Assembly (NCBI GenBank): GCA_017549405.1
Contig: JAFYUY010000018.1
Span: 1 to 33,650, forward strand
Length of the DNA stretch: 33,650 nt
Reading direction: 5' to 3'
Source of the DNA: Clostridia bacterium
Lineage (GTDB): Bacteria; Bacillota; Clostridia; Oscillospirales; CAG-382
Part shown: one piece after another, positions 25,801 through 33,129 of the stretch
Position numbering within the stretch: the first letter of the stretch is position 1
How the letters are laid out: each line of letters begins with the position of its first letter
Program-made: the position numbers and the translations under genes
Notes under the pieces: model-generated
Told to the model about the DNA's origin: nothing
Database searches by the model: none
The model's input: the letters and a program-made list of their open reading frames with translations, nothing else

Positions 25801-26122
25801 TGACCTCAATGCAGGCAGTAATGCACTCCATACTCTTGCTGAATATCACCGCGAGAGTGGTCTGTTTACAATGAATAAGGCTGATGGCAGCACAGAAACT
25901 GTTATTATTGATGCCGATACTATAGTTGCAGTATTCGACAGAGAAAACGTTACATACGAAATTGAAGATATGTCTATCTTCGATATCGAATATGTTGATG
26001 ATACCGACTTTAAGTATCATACTCCCGGTGTAACAAACAAGACATTTGCTGTTATCACTCCCGGTTCCAAGGGCAACGATGATTTCTATCATGCAAGCGT
26101 TATCATTGTTGTAAGAGGTTAA
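22874..26122 (+). CDS. Second SLH-domain surface protein, paralogue of the upstream gene
   Basis: This 1082-residue protein has a signal peptide ending near SSAA (residues 25-28) and three N-terminal SLH domains that match the upstream protein closely (FTDISSKNEALQEAAEILNNLGIAKG, FTDLKDPTFYYMISWANQSGIIKG, PYPYGYINIAESLDL). The long C-terminal part is more diverged but shares the order of features. This includes the calcium-type loop DTNGDGIIE (477-485), in the place where the first protein has DADGDGYAE, and a similar ending (VIIVVRG against KRIIVCPTG). The ATG at 22874 follows AGGAGG by nine bases; the frame is open further upstream, but an earlier start would put basic residues before the signal peptide. 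Codon bias is milder than in the first gene, so it is probably a less abundant surface protein. Confidence 0.9.
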   Translation: MRKLAKFLSMVIVAATLASLSTITSSAATFTDISSKNEALQEAAEILNNLGIAKGTGEGTFSPKDKVTREQMAAFMYRLMKAGKSVEGGDNVSGFTDLKDPTFYYMISWANQSGIIKGRSATQFDPKGKITLQDCYTMMVRALGYENYETIPYPYGYINIAESLDLDKNVKDSIAYTDELTRGDVAVILYNALYAHMNETYTVNVMPPPEMYSTNTALTPMTKELPETVWHKIFNVTEVTRRVVATPNFAVDLSKIDSVLKAGNSEYAVYKPTGVEAPDVPLIYTAAVCVEDEIYGTKRLAKEENAYKFADLGLSGKADDYFLKDLTMYINPEGKVLACKADGKTGSGSISFSYLSGTDKYKYIKNYTDGSTSTTKIRNGTVGIGDAKAYFYNKPNDINTYAVTLCPTERDDDGRLTYTAGYMWYGEAPSSQFTYEFPYVEATKVQFNIAQSSNDTLLAHIASTATNSGRYFCDYFDTNGDGIIEYVNVMPMTWGQIVVQSGDRNSTKALHTGDSKYRAAWNASTRFPTIYINEDTIVEGGSYEDGKLVFAYVSGPANYVRIASDDVNNGIGNFTSTIVKKIYQKNGASANNDWRGDNQQSVFENGITLGAWQSGNRIVGHVNFERTGLVAISTDKTASDGFSGSFQSATKNVGTSLEVYHHGNQPLWAKTVAADDLVNVGEDYAIIKYADKNAGKVVFEAGGIEQDASLTYSNHVRAFIGGEYKIVSIADTFKDSSGNIVSQNDAYFNNNNLVGVLSTYTVEDDGEYVFKPLSYKKGNLADPDDDAILYMTEVTEPVSLEKYYDILYRFVPGYSASSIPAGLIPAGVNHFKLDENFKMVVNYIDAEGYSDYAIYDYNNQPDFDVDELEFSKTIAIYRNNTESTTTEYLNFIYAEVGGELVIDRDDNAKFGIIISNYKEVDNKANVITKYTIINPMTGEEIADVATHTSTTELPKFNMYELTTEGKINTGRTGHVADLNAGSNALHTLAEYHRESGLFTMNKADGSTETVIIDADTIVAVFDRENVTYEIEDMSIFDIEYVDDTDFKYHTPGVTNKTFAVITPGSKGNDDFYHASVIIVVRG

Positions 26123-26150
26123 TAAAAGTTAAAAGCTTTAAATACCACAA

Positions 26151-26175
26151 AAGCCCCGCTTAGGCGGGGTTTTTG
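26151..26175 (+). terminator. Terminator of the second SLH gene
   Basis: The stem CCCCGC/GCGGGG (26154-26159 with 26164-26169), extended by flanking A-T and G-T pairs, is followed by TTTTTT. Confidence 0.9.
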
Positions 26176-26278
26176 CTTTTGAAAAGTTGGTTTTACGAAG
26201 TTTTATGTATTATAGATTTATATTCCGAAAAAACAGTAAAACAAACTTAGATATTGAGAAGAATTATTCATATTTTTC

Positions 26279-26287
26279 TGTTAAAAT
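26279..26287 (+). promoter_or_regulatory. Possible extended -10 promoter of the ECF-DUF1893 operon
   Basis: TG, one base, TAAAAT (26279-26287). No good -35 box is present 17 bases upstream, so this is a weak call. The rest of 26176-26325 is AT-rich and shows no riboswitch that I recognise. Confidence 0.4.
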
Positions 26288-26325
26288 AGCATTAAAGAAA
26301 TTCGTTTTTGCGAAAGGAGATTATT

Positions 26326-26874
26326 ATGTCCACAAAATCCATTGCTTCACAAAGAAAACTTTCAGTGAAAAATCAAACTCTTGCGACACTTGTTGCAATA
26401 GTAGCATCTGTGGCACTTCCTCAGTTTTTCCACCTTTTGGGTGCGGCATCGGGTCTTGGCACCTCCCTCGGTGAAGTTTTTCTTCCCATGCATTTGCCGG
26501 TAATACTGGTTGGTCTTTTTGCAGGTCCCATGGCGGGCGCGCTTACAGGTGCTGTGTCTCCCATGATCAGTTTTGCTCTCACAGGAATGCCTGTGGCTGC
26601 CATGCTTCCTTTTATGGTTATAGAGCTTTTTGCGTACGGCATCGTTGCAGGGCTTTTGCGTGAAGTAAAGATGCCTTGCGTTGCAAAAGTTTTTGCAGTG
26701 CAGATTATCGGTCGTGTGGTAAGACTTGTTGCAATCCTTTTTGCAATCCATCTTCTCGGTAAAGAAAATATGAATGCCATGTCGGTGCTCTATAGTGTAA
26801 AAACGGGTCTTTTCGGTCTTGTTCTTCAGTGGACCATGATCCCCCTCATTCTTTATCGCGTTGAAAACAGATAA
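26326..26874 (+). CDS. ECF transporter S component (substrate-binding membrane subunit)
   Basis: This 182-residue, very hydrophobic protein has about five to six membrane helices and the pattern of ECF S components: LHLPVILVGLFAGP-like helix (here MHLPVILVGLFAGPMAGALTGAVSPMISFALTG) and VIELFAYGIVAGLL. S components bind a vitamin or other micronutrient and dock onto a shared energising module (EcfA, EcfA', EcfT), which is not encoded in this window. The ATG at 26326 follows AAAGGAG by seven bases; an in-frame ATG at 26308 lacks a ribosome site. The stop lies one base before the ATG of the DUF1893 gene, so the two are coupled. Neither a riboswitch nor residues typical of RibU, ThiT, BioY, FolT or PanT could be identified, so the substrate is unknown. 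Confidence 0.82.
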   Translation: MSTKSIASQRKLSVKNQTLATLVAIVASVALPQFFHLLGAASGLGTSLGEVFLPMHLPVILVGLFAGPMAGALTGAVSPMISFALTGMPVAAMLPFMVIELFAYGIVAGLLREVKMPCVAKVFAVQIIGRVVRLVAILFAIHLLGKENMNAMSVLYSVKTGLFGLVLQWTMIPLILYRVENR

Positions 26875-26875
26875 A

Positions 26876-27304
26876 ATGACAAAAAATCTATTATCCGCAA
26901 AAGCAACACTCGAAGAACAAAACCTCACATGCTGTTTGACTGACGGAGTAAATGTCATAAAAAGTTGTGAGCGCGGTGTAAAACCGCTTCTTCAACTGCT
27001 TGACAGCGGTACCGATGTGAGCGGATTTTCCGCAGCTGATAAAGTTGTGGGAAAAGCGGCTGCCTTTCTGTATGTGCTGCTTGGCGTTTCCGAAGTGTAT
27101 GCTTTTGTTATCAGTCAAAAGGCGGCGGATGTTTTTGAAAAACACGGCATCACCGTGTATTTTGAATCTTGCGTTCCTGCCATCATCAATCGTGCGGGTG
27201 ACGGATTATGCCCAATGGAAACAGCCGTGGGCGAAATATCGGATGCACATATTGCGCTTTGCGCCATCAAAGAAAAGCTTGCACAGCTTTCGGCATCTAA
27301 ATAA
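26876..27304 (+). CDS. DUF1893 (TM1506-like) protein
   Basis: This protein of about 142 residues carries the DUF1893 hallmarks: SCERGVKPLLQLLDSG, then ADKVVGKAAAFLYVLLGVSEVYAFVISQKAADVF, then ESCVPAIINRAGDGLCPMET. The Thermotoga TM1506 structure has a deaminase-like fold. Its reaction is not known to me. The conserved Asp, Lys, Asn-Arg and Cys-Pro-Met-Glu residues are all present, so it is probably functional. The ATG at 26876 sits one base after the S-component stop with no good ribosome site, which points to translational coupling. A TTG at 26861 inside the previous gene is an alternative start. Pairing with an ECF S component suggests it handles the imported compound; this is inference. 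Confidence 0.82.
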   Translation: MTKNLLSAKATLEEQNLTCCLTDGVNVIKSCERGVKPLLQLLDSGTDVSGFSAADKVVGKAAAFLYVLLGVSEVYAFVISQKAADVFEKHGITVYFESCVPAIINRAGDGLCPMETAVGEISDAHIALCAIKEKLAQLSASK

Positions 27305-27307
27305 AAT

Positions 27308-27357
27308 GTTTTAAACGAGCTGCAGCTAAATGTTGCAGCTTCGCTTTTGTTTAAAAC
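27308..27357 (+). terminator. Terminator of the ECF-DUF1893 operon
   Basis: The long hairpin has outer arms GTTTTAAAC/GTTTAAAAC (27308-27316 with 27349-27357) and an inner AGCTGCA/TGCAGCT stem. It starts four bases after the stop. The T-rich 3' side (CTTTTGTTT) supports termination. Confidence 0.7.
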
Positions 27358-27441
27358 AATAAACAATTACATGGATGAACGAACAACTACTTTAAGAGTC
27401 TATTATAAATGGGGAATTTTTATAACTTCCGCTTTATAACA

Positions 27442-27479
27442 AATCCTCCTGCGACAATTCTGCTGCAGGAGGATTTTTT
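27442..27479 (+). terminator. Second hairpin-T tract downstream
   Basis: A perfect 11-bp stem AATCCTCCTGC/GCAGGAGGATT (27442-27452 with 27465-27475) runs into a T tract. No gene ends directly before it, so it is a back-up terminator or part of an intergenic element. Confidence 0.75.
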
Positions 27480-27513
27480 GCTTTTGCAAAGTTTTTAGGG
27501 TTATCTGTGCCCA

Positions 27514-27593
27514 GCCCGTCCCGCCGCGTGTGCGTGTGATTTTTATATATGTTGTGGTAGTACGGCAAAATACGCACGTGCGGCGGGGTGGGC
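27514..27593 (+). repeat. Long palindromic (REP/MITE-like or structured RNA) element
   Basis: The arms 27514-27535 and 27572-27593 form a 22-bp GC-rich stem. Four positions are not Watson-Crick, and all four are G-U pairs when read as + strand RNA but A-C mismatches on the minus strand. An inner ATTTT/AAAAT stem (27539-27543 with 27567-27571) closes a roughly 23-base loop. It has no ORF. The surrounding 27594-27718 shows no gene or clear signal. Confidence 0.65.
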
Positions 27594-27718
27594 GACCGCG
27601 GATGTAAGGTGACATTGATTCGTGAAGCAAGCTTTGAGCTTTATAATAGCCGTTGATCAGGGTATGTGCTCATGTGAATCTTTGTAAATACGCAGGAATT
27701 CCACCGATTCTGCCATGC

Positions 27719-27747
27719 TTGACAATGGTTAGTTTTTAGTGTATTAT
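27719..27747 (+). promoter_or_regulatory. Promoter of the ABC-DUF1854-ABC operon
   Basis: A perfect TTGACA (27719-27724), 17 bases, TATTAT (27742-27747). The leader is about 89 bases and AT-rich, ending in an AGGAG site. Confidence 0.88.
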
Positions 27748-27842
27748 ATAAAATGGATTATTACAAAATATAAATATTTATCAATATAAATTACCGCCAT
27801 ACGAAGTATTGAAAATACAAAGTGCTTAAATCAGGAGAAAAA

Positions 27843-30122
27843 ATGCAAGATAAGAATAAAATACCCGAAAGGGTGCTGGAGGTCTTTGCCTCAAAAGGTC
27901 TTTTTGAAAAAGACATAATAATTTTCTTGAAAAGTGACGTGGATATAGAATTCCGTTATGCCGATGTATATTGTGCGGCAACAAAGGATACTCTTGCGGT
28001 TCTTTCGGGGAAAACAGTGGTAAGCTCTGTGCGTAAGCCTTTTGGTGCTCCGCGGGCAGACATTGCTTTTGAAGAATATTCTTATGACGAATTTGAACTC
28101 GATAAATTGAGTGACTTTTCCTGTGATATGAATATTTCATCAGGGTTACTTTCTGCTGTGTATGATGGTGAGCGTGTAGGACTGACCCGCTTTTCCATGT
28201 CCGTGAAGAATAAGGTTTACACATTCCTCACAAATATAAAGACCCTTTCCGAAAAAGGCGAGCTTATGCCGGAGGACATCAAAACCGATGACAGCGACCC
28301 GTATTGCCCCAAATGCGGCACAAGATATACGGATGCGGCACGCAAGATTTGTCCCAAATGCATGGACAAGGCAAAGCTTTTGCGAAGGCTCTCCGTATTT
28401 TTCGGTAAATATAAGCTCTATATGCTTGTTTCTTTGATAAGCCTTGTGTTCACAACTGCTCTTGCCGCAGTTCTACCATATATCAAGGGCTCCGTGCTGT
28501 ATGACGATGTGCTGGCGGAAGATGGAAAGCTTTACGGAAAAATACTTTATGTGGTTCTGCTTGTGGCATCCACAAAAATATTAAGCGTCATTGCTTCCGT
28601 TGTAAACGGTGTTATAACATCAAAAATATCAGCGCGCGTGGTATACGATATTAAAAAGACCGTCTTTTCTGCAATATCAGGTCTTTCCTATGGCTTTTTC
28701 ACCTCCCGACAGACAGGCGGTCTTATGACATCCGTCAACGGTGATGCAAATTCCGTATATTACTTTTTTTGTGACGGACTGCCGTATCTTCTCATAAATA
28801 TCGTGCAGTTTATTGCCGTCACGTGTATAATGCTCAGTATAGATCCACTTCTTACTTTGGCGGCATTCATATCCGTTCCCGTGTTTTTACTGCTTTACCG
28901 TTCAGTCCTTTTGTTGTTTGATAAGCTCTATGCGGGTAATTTTTCAAAGCGCCGCTCTTTCAATTCGCTTGTAACAGATGTCTTGTCCGGAATGCGTGTT
29001 GTAAAAGCTTTTGCAAGAGAGAAAGACGAAGTGCAGCGGTTTGACAGAAAAAGCACCGCCTATACCGAATCCGATAAGAGGATCGGACTTATGAATTCTG
29101 CAATCTTTCCCTTTGTAAACTACATAATCCACATCGGAAACTTTGTTGTGTGGGCATACGGCGGCTGGCTTGTTATGCAGGATAAAATGGAGCTTGGTAT
29201 GCTCATGACATTTGTCGGGTATCTTGGAACCATATATTCACCGCTTGGCTTTTTCTCGGAAGTTTCACGCTGGTGGGCAGAATGTATGAACGCCATTCAG
29301 AGAATTTTTGAGATCCTCGATTCTATCCCCGAAGTGGAGGAAAGTCCGTCCCCCGTACCGTTGCCGTCAGTTCGCGGCGATATAGAATTCTCCCATGTAA
29401 GCTTCGGGTACGATAAAACAAAAAAGACCCTTGATGATATAGATTTTTCCGTGAAAGCCGGAGAGACCATCGGAATTGTGGGCGAAACGGGCGCGGGAAA
29501 AAGCACACTTGTCAATCTTCTTATCAGGCTTTATGACGTGAGCGACGGAAAAATAACGATAGACGGAGTGAATGTCAAGGATCTGTCGTTCCGTGATCTG
29601 CACAATTCTGTTGCCATAGTATCTCAGGAGACCTATATGTTTGAGGGCACGATTTTGGAAAATATCCGCTATGCGAAGCCCGATGCCACCGATGAAGAAG
29701 TATTTCATGCGGCAAAAATTGCAGATGCCCACAGCTTCATAATAAAATACCCCGATGCTTATGAGACCCTTGTGGGCAGGGGCCACAAATCCCTTTCGGG
29801 CGGTGAGTGTCAGCGCATCTCCATTGCCCGTGCAATTCTCAAGGATCCGAGAATCCTTATTCTCGATGAAGCAACCAGCGCCATGGATACTGCTACCGAG
29901 CGCCGCATACAGCGCGCGCTGACAAAGCTTTCCAAAGGCAGAACTACTCTTATGATAGCACACCGACTTTCCACCCTGCGTGATGCCGACAGGATAGTTG
30001 TAATAGAACACGGCAAAATGCCGGAATGCGGCACACACCGCGAACTGCTTGATAAAAAAGGCACATATTACGGTCTTTATAAACTGCAGGCAGAAGCACT
30101 CAAGACGATTGGCATAGAATAA
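27843..30122 (+). CDS. ABC exporter half-transporter with N-terminal domain and zinc ribbon
   Basis: This 759-residue protein opens with about 150 residues of unknown domain (IIIFLKSDVDIEFRYADVYCAATKDTLAVLSG), then a zinc ribbon CPKC (155-158)...CPKC (170-173), which must lie in the cytoplasm. Six membrane helices of an exporter domain follow (about 190-490), then the ATPase domain with Walker A GETGAGKST (near 547), signature LSGGE (near 652), Walker B ILILDEATSAMD (near 670) and the H-loop MIAHRLS. All ATPase motifs are intact. The ATG at 27843 follows AGGAG. It is the first gene of a three-gene operon with a DUF1854 protein and a second, similarly built half-transporter, so the two halves probably form a heterodimer. 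The substrate is unknown. Confidence 0.88.
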   Translation: MQDKNKIPERVLEVFASKGLFEKDIIIFLKSDVDIEFRYADVYCAATKDTLAVLSGKTVVSSVRKPFGAPRADIAFEEYSYDEFELDKLSDFSCDMNISSGLLSAVYDGERVGLTRFSMSVKNKVYTFLTNIKTLSEKGELMPEDIKTDDSDPYCPKCGTRYTDAARKICPKCMDKAKLLRRLSVFFGKYKLYMLVSLISLVFTTALAAVLPYIKGSVLYDDVLAEDGKLYGKILYVVLLVASTKILSVIASVVNGVITSKISARVVYDIKKTVFSAISGLSYGFFTSRQTGGLMTSVNGDANSVYYFFCDGLPYLLINIVQFIAVTCIMLSIDPLLTLAAFISVPVFLLLYRSVLLLFDKLYAGNFSKRRSFNSLVTDVLSGMRVVKAFAREKDEVQRFDRKSTAYTESDKRIGLMNSAIFPFVNYIIHIGNFVVWAYGGWLVMQDKMELGMLMTFVGYLGTIYSPLGFFSEVSRWWAECMNAIQRIFEILDSIPEVEESPSPVPLPSVRGDIEFSHVSFGYDKTKKTLDDIDFSVKAGETIGIVGETGAGKSTLVNLLIRLYDVSDGKITIDGVNVKDLSFRDLHNSVAIVSQETYMFEGTILENIRYAKPDATDEEVFHAAKIADAHSFIIKYPDAYETLVGRGHKSLSGGECQRISIARAILKDPRILILDEATSAMDTATERRIQRALTKLSKGRTTLMIAHRLSTLRDADRIVVIEHGKMPECGTHRELLDKKGTYYGLYKLQAEALKTIGIE

Positions 30123-30145
30123 CCGAATTACGAAAGGTACTGTGT

Positions 30146-30832
30146 ATGGAAGAAAAACTCAATAACCTTGAAATAAAAAGCGATACTTCCTTTACCGATA
30201 TTGTGGATGTTGTGTATCTCACCCCCGAAAACTCGGAATTTTCGCTTACCAAAAACGGATTTCTGACTCTTATTTCCACGGTTGATGCAAAACCGGAAAA
30301 GCTTTTTGATGATAATGATGTTAAGGAAGATAAAGACTTGCACGTAGGGCACGGAGCTTCCCACGGCGGGCATCGCGGTGCGGGCAGAAAAAGATCTGCC
30401 GAAGTAAAATATACTTCCGACGGCAGACGTGATTACGGAAGGGTGATCTTGCACAGAGCTTTCCCTTTCGACCGTCCCGACAATATGATATCTGTGCAGT
30501 GTGAGGACGGATTTGAAATAGGTATAATAAAAAACATATGGGATTTTGATGAAAAGACCGTCGGTTTTCTTTCCGATAGCCTTGGAAAAAAGTATTATAT
30601 TCCCGAGATCACGCGAATAACGGGAGTTAAAGACAGATTTGGCTTTGTGTATTTCAACTGCGAAACAAACAGCGGTACGTGCGATTTTGTGGTACGCAAT
30701 CCCTTTGGAAGCATCATCCGCGTAAGCGATAAGCATATCTTCATAATAGATATTGATGGCAACCGATATTCCATATCCGATGTTTTTGCCCTTGATCGCA
30801 AAAGCTACAGGAAGATCGAATTATATATATGA
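30146..30832 (+). CDS. DUF1854 family protein
   Basis: This 228-residue soluble protein's C-terminal about 130 residues match DUF1854: VILHRAFPFDRPDNMISVQCEDGFEIGIIKNIWDF, then KKYYIPEITRITGVKDRFGFVYFNCETNSGTCDFVVRN, then IIDIDGNRYSISDVFALDRKSYRKIE. The N-terminal 90 residues are variable and contain a His/Gly-rich stretch (HVGHGASHGGHRGAGRK, about 67-83) that could bind metal. It sits between two ABC half-transporters (23 and 15 base gaps) and is surely co-transcribed. DUF1854 proteins accompany ABC transporters in other bacteria too, and I recall some proteobacterial ones being annotated as linked to cyanophycin metabolism. Here no cyanophycin gene is visible. It is probably a cytoplasmic partner of the transporter; the mechanism is unknown. 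Confidence 0.87.
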   Translation: MEEKLNNLEIKSDTSFTDIVDVVYLTPENSEFSLTKNGFLTLISTVDAKPEKLFDDNDVKEDKDLHVGHGASHGGHRGAGRKRSAEVKYTSDGRRDYGRVILHRAFPFDRPDNMISVQCEDGFEIGIIKNIWDFDEKTVGFLSDSLGKKYYIPEITRITGVKDRFGFVYFNCETNSGTCDFVVRNPFGSIIRVSDKHIFIIDIDGNRYSISDVFALDRKSYRKIELYI

Positions 30833-30847
30833 TAATACAGGTGCAGA

Positions 30848-33103
30848 ATGAATTTGTTGAAAAAGATATTCCGCCGCCGCGGAAAGTTCTCAAAGGATAA
30901 AAAAACTGTCTCGGCGCTCAGGGAAAAAATAAAAACAGAGATTGGCGAAAAGGTGCCGATATATAATTTCCGCTATAACCTCACGCGCGAGAACAGCCTG
31001 ATAAACGGCCTTTGCGCCATAACCGAAGAGGCGGTTTATTGTGCACATATGCCTCAGAAGGGCGGAGAGATAACCCTTGAGATCTATGATATAAAGGTTC
31101 TTTCCGATTTTGGCTTTACTAAAAATTACGGCTGTGTTTCCCTTGAATGCAGAAATGCTGACGGTGAGCTTATGGAGATATGCCGTGCAGACACCCGCCT
31201 TGAAGAGGGAGTAATGACAGCCTCAGACTGTCTTTGCGATATGTGTTCGGGGCACGAAGTTAATGCCCCGAAAGATAAGAAAAACCGCACCTGTCCCAAG
31301 TGCGGAAGAGCATATTTCAAAAATTCCACCACGTGTCTTCACTGTGGCGGTACAAAAAAGATAATAATGCGGCTGTTTTCCGTGGCAAAGCCGTATCTGC
31401 CGCTGTTTTTAGTATCTATACTTCTGTTTTTTGCAGTGAGCGGGCTCAACCTTCTCATACCGGAAATAAACAGGGTTCTTATTGATGAACGCATAAAAGC
31501 ACCCAATGCATCGGAGCTTACATTTTATTCGCTATTTATCGTGGTGTTATCCCTTGCCGTGACTCAGCTTGCGGTAAATGTCCTTTCTGTTGTCCGAAGC
31601 GGTCTTATGCTTAAAATAAGCAGCAAGATGCTGGTCAAAATTCGCTCAATGCTGTTTGATAAGGTGCAGAAAATGTCTATCGGTAAAATATCCGAGCATA
31701 CTGCGGGTGACCTTATAACGCGCATAACATCCGATACTCAGGTGCTTAACGAGTTTTTGACCTATGACTTTCCCGAATGCATTCAGCAAGGAGTCTTGCT
31801 TTTGGGAATAATAATATTTATGGCAATGAAAGATCCTTTAATGACCTTCCTTGCCATACTCCCTTGCCCCGTTGTAATGCTCATGTATGCGGGCATAAAT
31901 CGGTTTATGCACAGAATATACCGCCGTCAATGGTTTGTGGGAAGCCACGCAAACACCATAATGCACGATATTTTTGGCGGAATTCGTGTGGTAAAGGTCT
32001 TTGGTATGGAAAAGACCGAAGCCGATAAGTACGGTGCCACGGTCCTTAAGGAACGGAATGTTCGCGAGCAGAACGAAACTCTGTGGAATTTCATAATTCC
32101 CGCCACAAATCTTCTTATGGAGCTTGGGGAATTTGTGATTCTTTACTATGTCGGAACGAAAATACTGAACAAACAAATGACGCTTGGCGAGCTTACGCAG
32201 ATGACAAGCTATATTATGCTCATATACGGTCCGTTGCGCTATTTTTCTCGCCTTCCCAGAAAACTTGTACGTACGGGCACATCTGTTGCAAAAGTATTTG
32301 AAATAATAGACGAAGAAAACGATGTTGCAGATGCAGAGAGCGCAAGAAATATGGATATCGACGGCACGGTGGAATTCAAAAACGTGTGCTTCGGTTACAA
32401 CAGTCACGAAACCGTGCTGCAAAATATATCCTTCACTGCGGGCAAAGGCGAGATGATAGGAATCGTCGGTCATTCGGGTGCGGGCAAAAGCACGCTTATA
32501 AATCTTATCATGCGCCTTTATGATGCAAACTCGGGAGAAATATTAATCGACGGAGTAAATATCCGTGATATTTCCCAGGAATCTCTCCGAAGCCAGACGG
32601 GAGTGGTGCTTCAGGAAACGTTTTTGTTCAGCGGTACGGTATACGACAATATTGCCTACGCAAAGCCTTCCGCTTCCCGCGATGAAGTAATTCGCGCGGC
32701 AAAGCTTTCGGGCGCACACAAGTTTATAATAAAACTGCCCGATGCATACAACACTGTTGTAGGAGAGCGTGGAAATACTCTTTCGGGCGGAGAACGTCAA
32801 CGAATAGCCATTGCCCGTGCGATCCTTTGCAACCCAAAGATCCTTATTTTAGATGAAGCCACAAGTGCTCTTGACACCAAGACCGAAAAGCTTATTCAGG
32901 ATGCGCTTGCACAGCTCATTAAGAACCGCACCACATTTGCCATAGCGCACCGACTTTCCACCCTCAGAAATGCCACGCGCCTTATAGTGCTTGATAAGGG
33001 CGAAATTGCCGAAGTGGGCACACATGATGAACTGGTACGCAAAAAAGGAATTTATTATGGCCTTGTGATGGCACAGCGGCAGATGGCAAAGGGCGAATCG
33101 TGA
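30848..33103 (+). CDS. Second ABC exporter half-transporter with N-terminal domain and zinc ribbon
   Basis: This 751-residue protein has the same plan as the gene at 27843. A basic start (MNLLKKIFRRRGK) and an unknown domain to about residue 145 (VPIYNFRYNLTRENSLINGLCAITEEAVYCAHM) are followed by a zinc ribbon CPKC (149-152)...CLHC (163-166). Six exporter helices (about 175-480) and the ATPase domain come next, with Walker A GHSGAGKST (near 541), LSGGE, ILILDEATSALD and AIAHRLS. Both halves of the presumed heterodimer thus have intact motifs, unlike heterodimers with one degenerate site. The ribosome site (AGGTG) is weak, suggesting coupling to the DUF1854 gene. A cell-wall amidase gene follows after 26 bases. 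Confidence 0.88.
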   Translation: MNLLKKIFRRRGKFSKDKKTVSALREKIKTEIGEKVPIYNFRYNLTRENSLINGLCAITEEAVYCAHMPQKGGEITLEIYDIKVLSDFGFTKNYGCVSLECRNADGELMEICRADTRLEEGVMTASDCLCDMCSGHEVNAPKDKKNRTCPKCGRAYFKNSTTCLHCGGTKKIIMRLFSVAKPYLPLFLVSILLFFAVSGLNLLIPEINRVLIDERIKAPNASELTFYSLFIVVLSLAVTQLAVNVLSVVRSGLMLKISSKMLVKIRSMLFDKVQKMSIGKISEHTAGDLITRITSDTQVLNEFLTYDFPECIQQGVLLLGIIIFMAMKDPLMTFLAILPCPVVMLMYAGINRFMHRIYRRQWFVGSHANTIMHDIFGGIRVVKVFGMEKTEADKYGATVLKERNVREQNETLWNFIIPATNLLMELGEFVILYYVGTKILNKQMTLGELTQMTSYIMLIYGPLRYFSRLPRKLVRTGTSVAKVFEIIDEENDVADAESARNMDIDGTVEFKNVCFGYNSHETVLQNISFTAGKGEMIGIVGHSGAGKSTLINLIMRLYDANSGEILIDGVNIRDISQESLRSQTGVVLQETFLFSGTVYDNIAYAKPSASRDEVIRAAKLSGAHKFIIKLPDAYNTVVGERGNTLSGGERQRIAIARAILCNPKILILDEATSALDTKTEKLIQDALAQLIKNRTTFAIAHRLSTLRNATRLIVLDKGEIAEVGTHDELVRKKGIYYGLVMAQRQMAKGES

Positions 33104-33129
33104 TCGGATTTCGGAAAATAAGGGGTTTT

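Noticed and set aside
26176-26325. A riboswitch before the ECF S component
   Set aside because: I looked for conserved cores of thiamine, FMN, cobalamin, folate and preQ1 types and saw none. The stretch is short and AT-rich.
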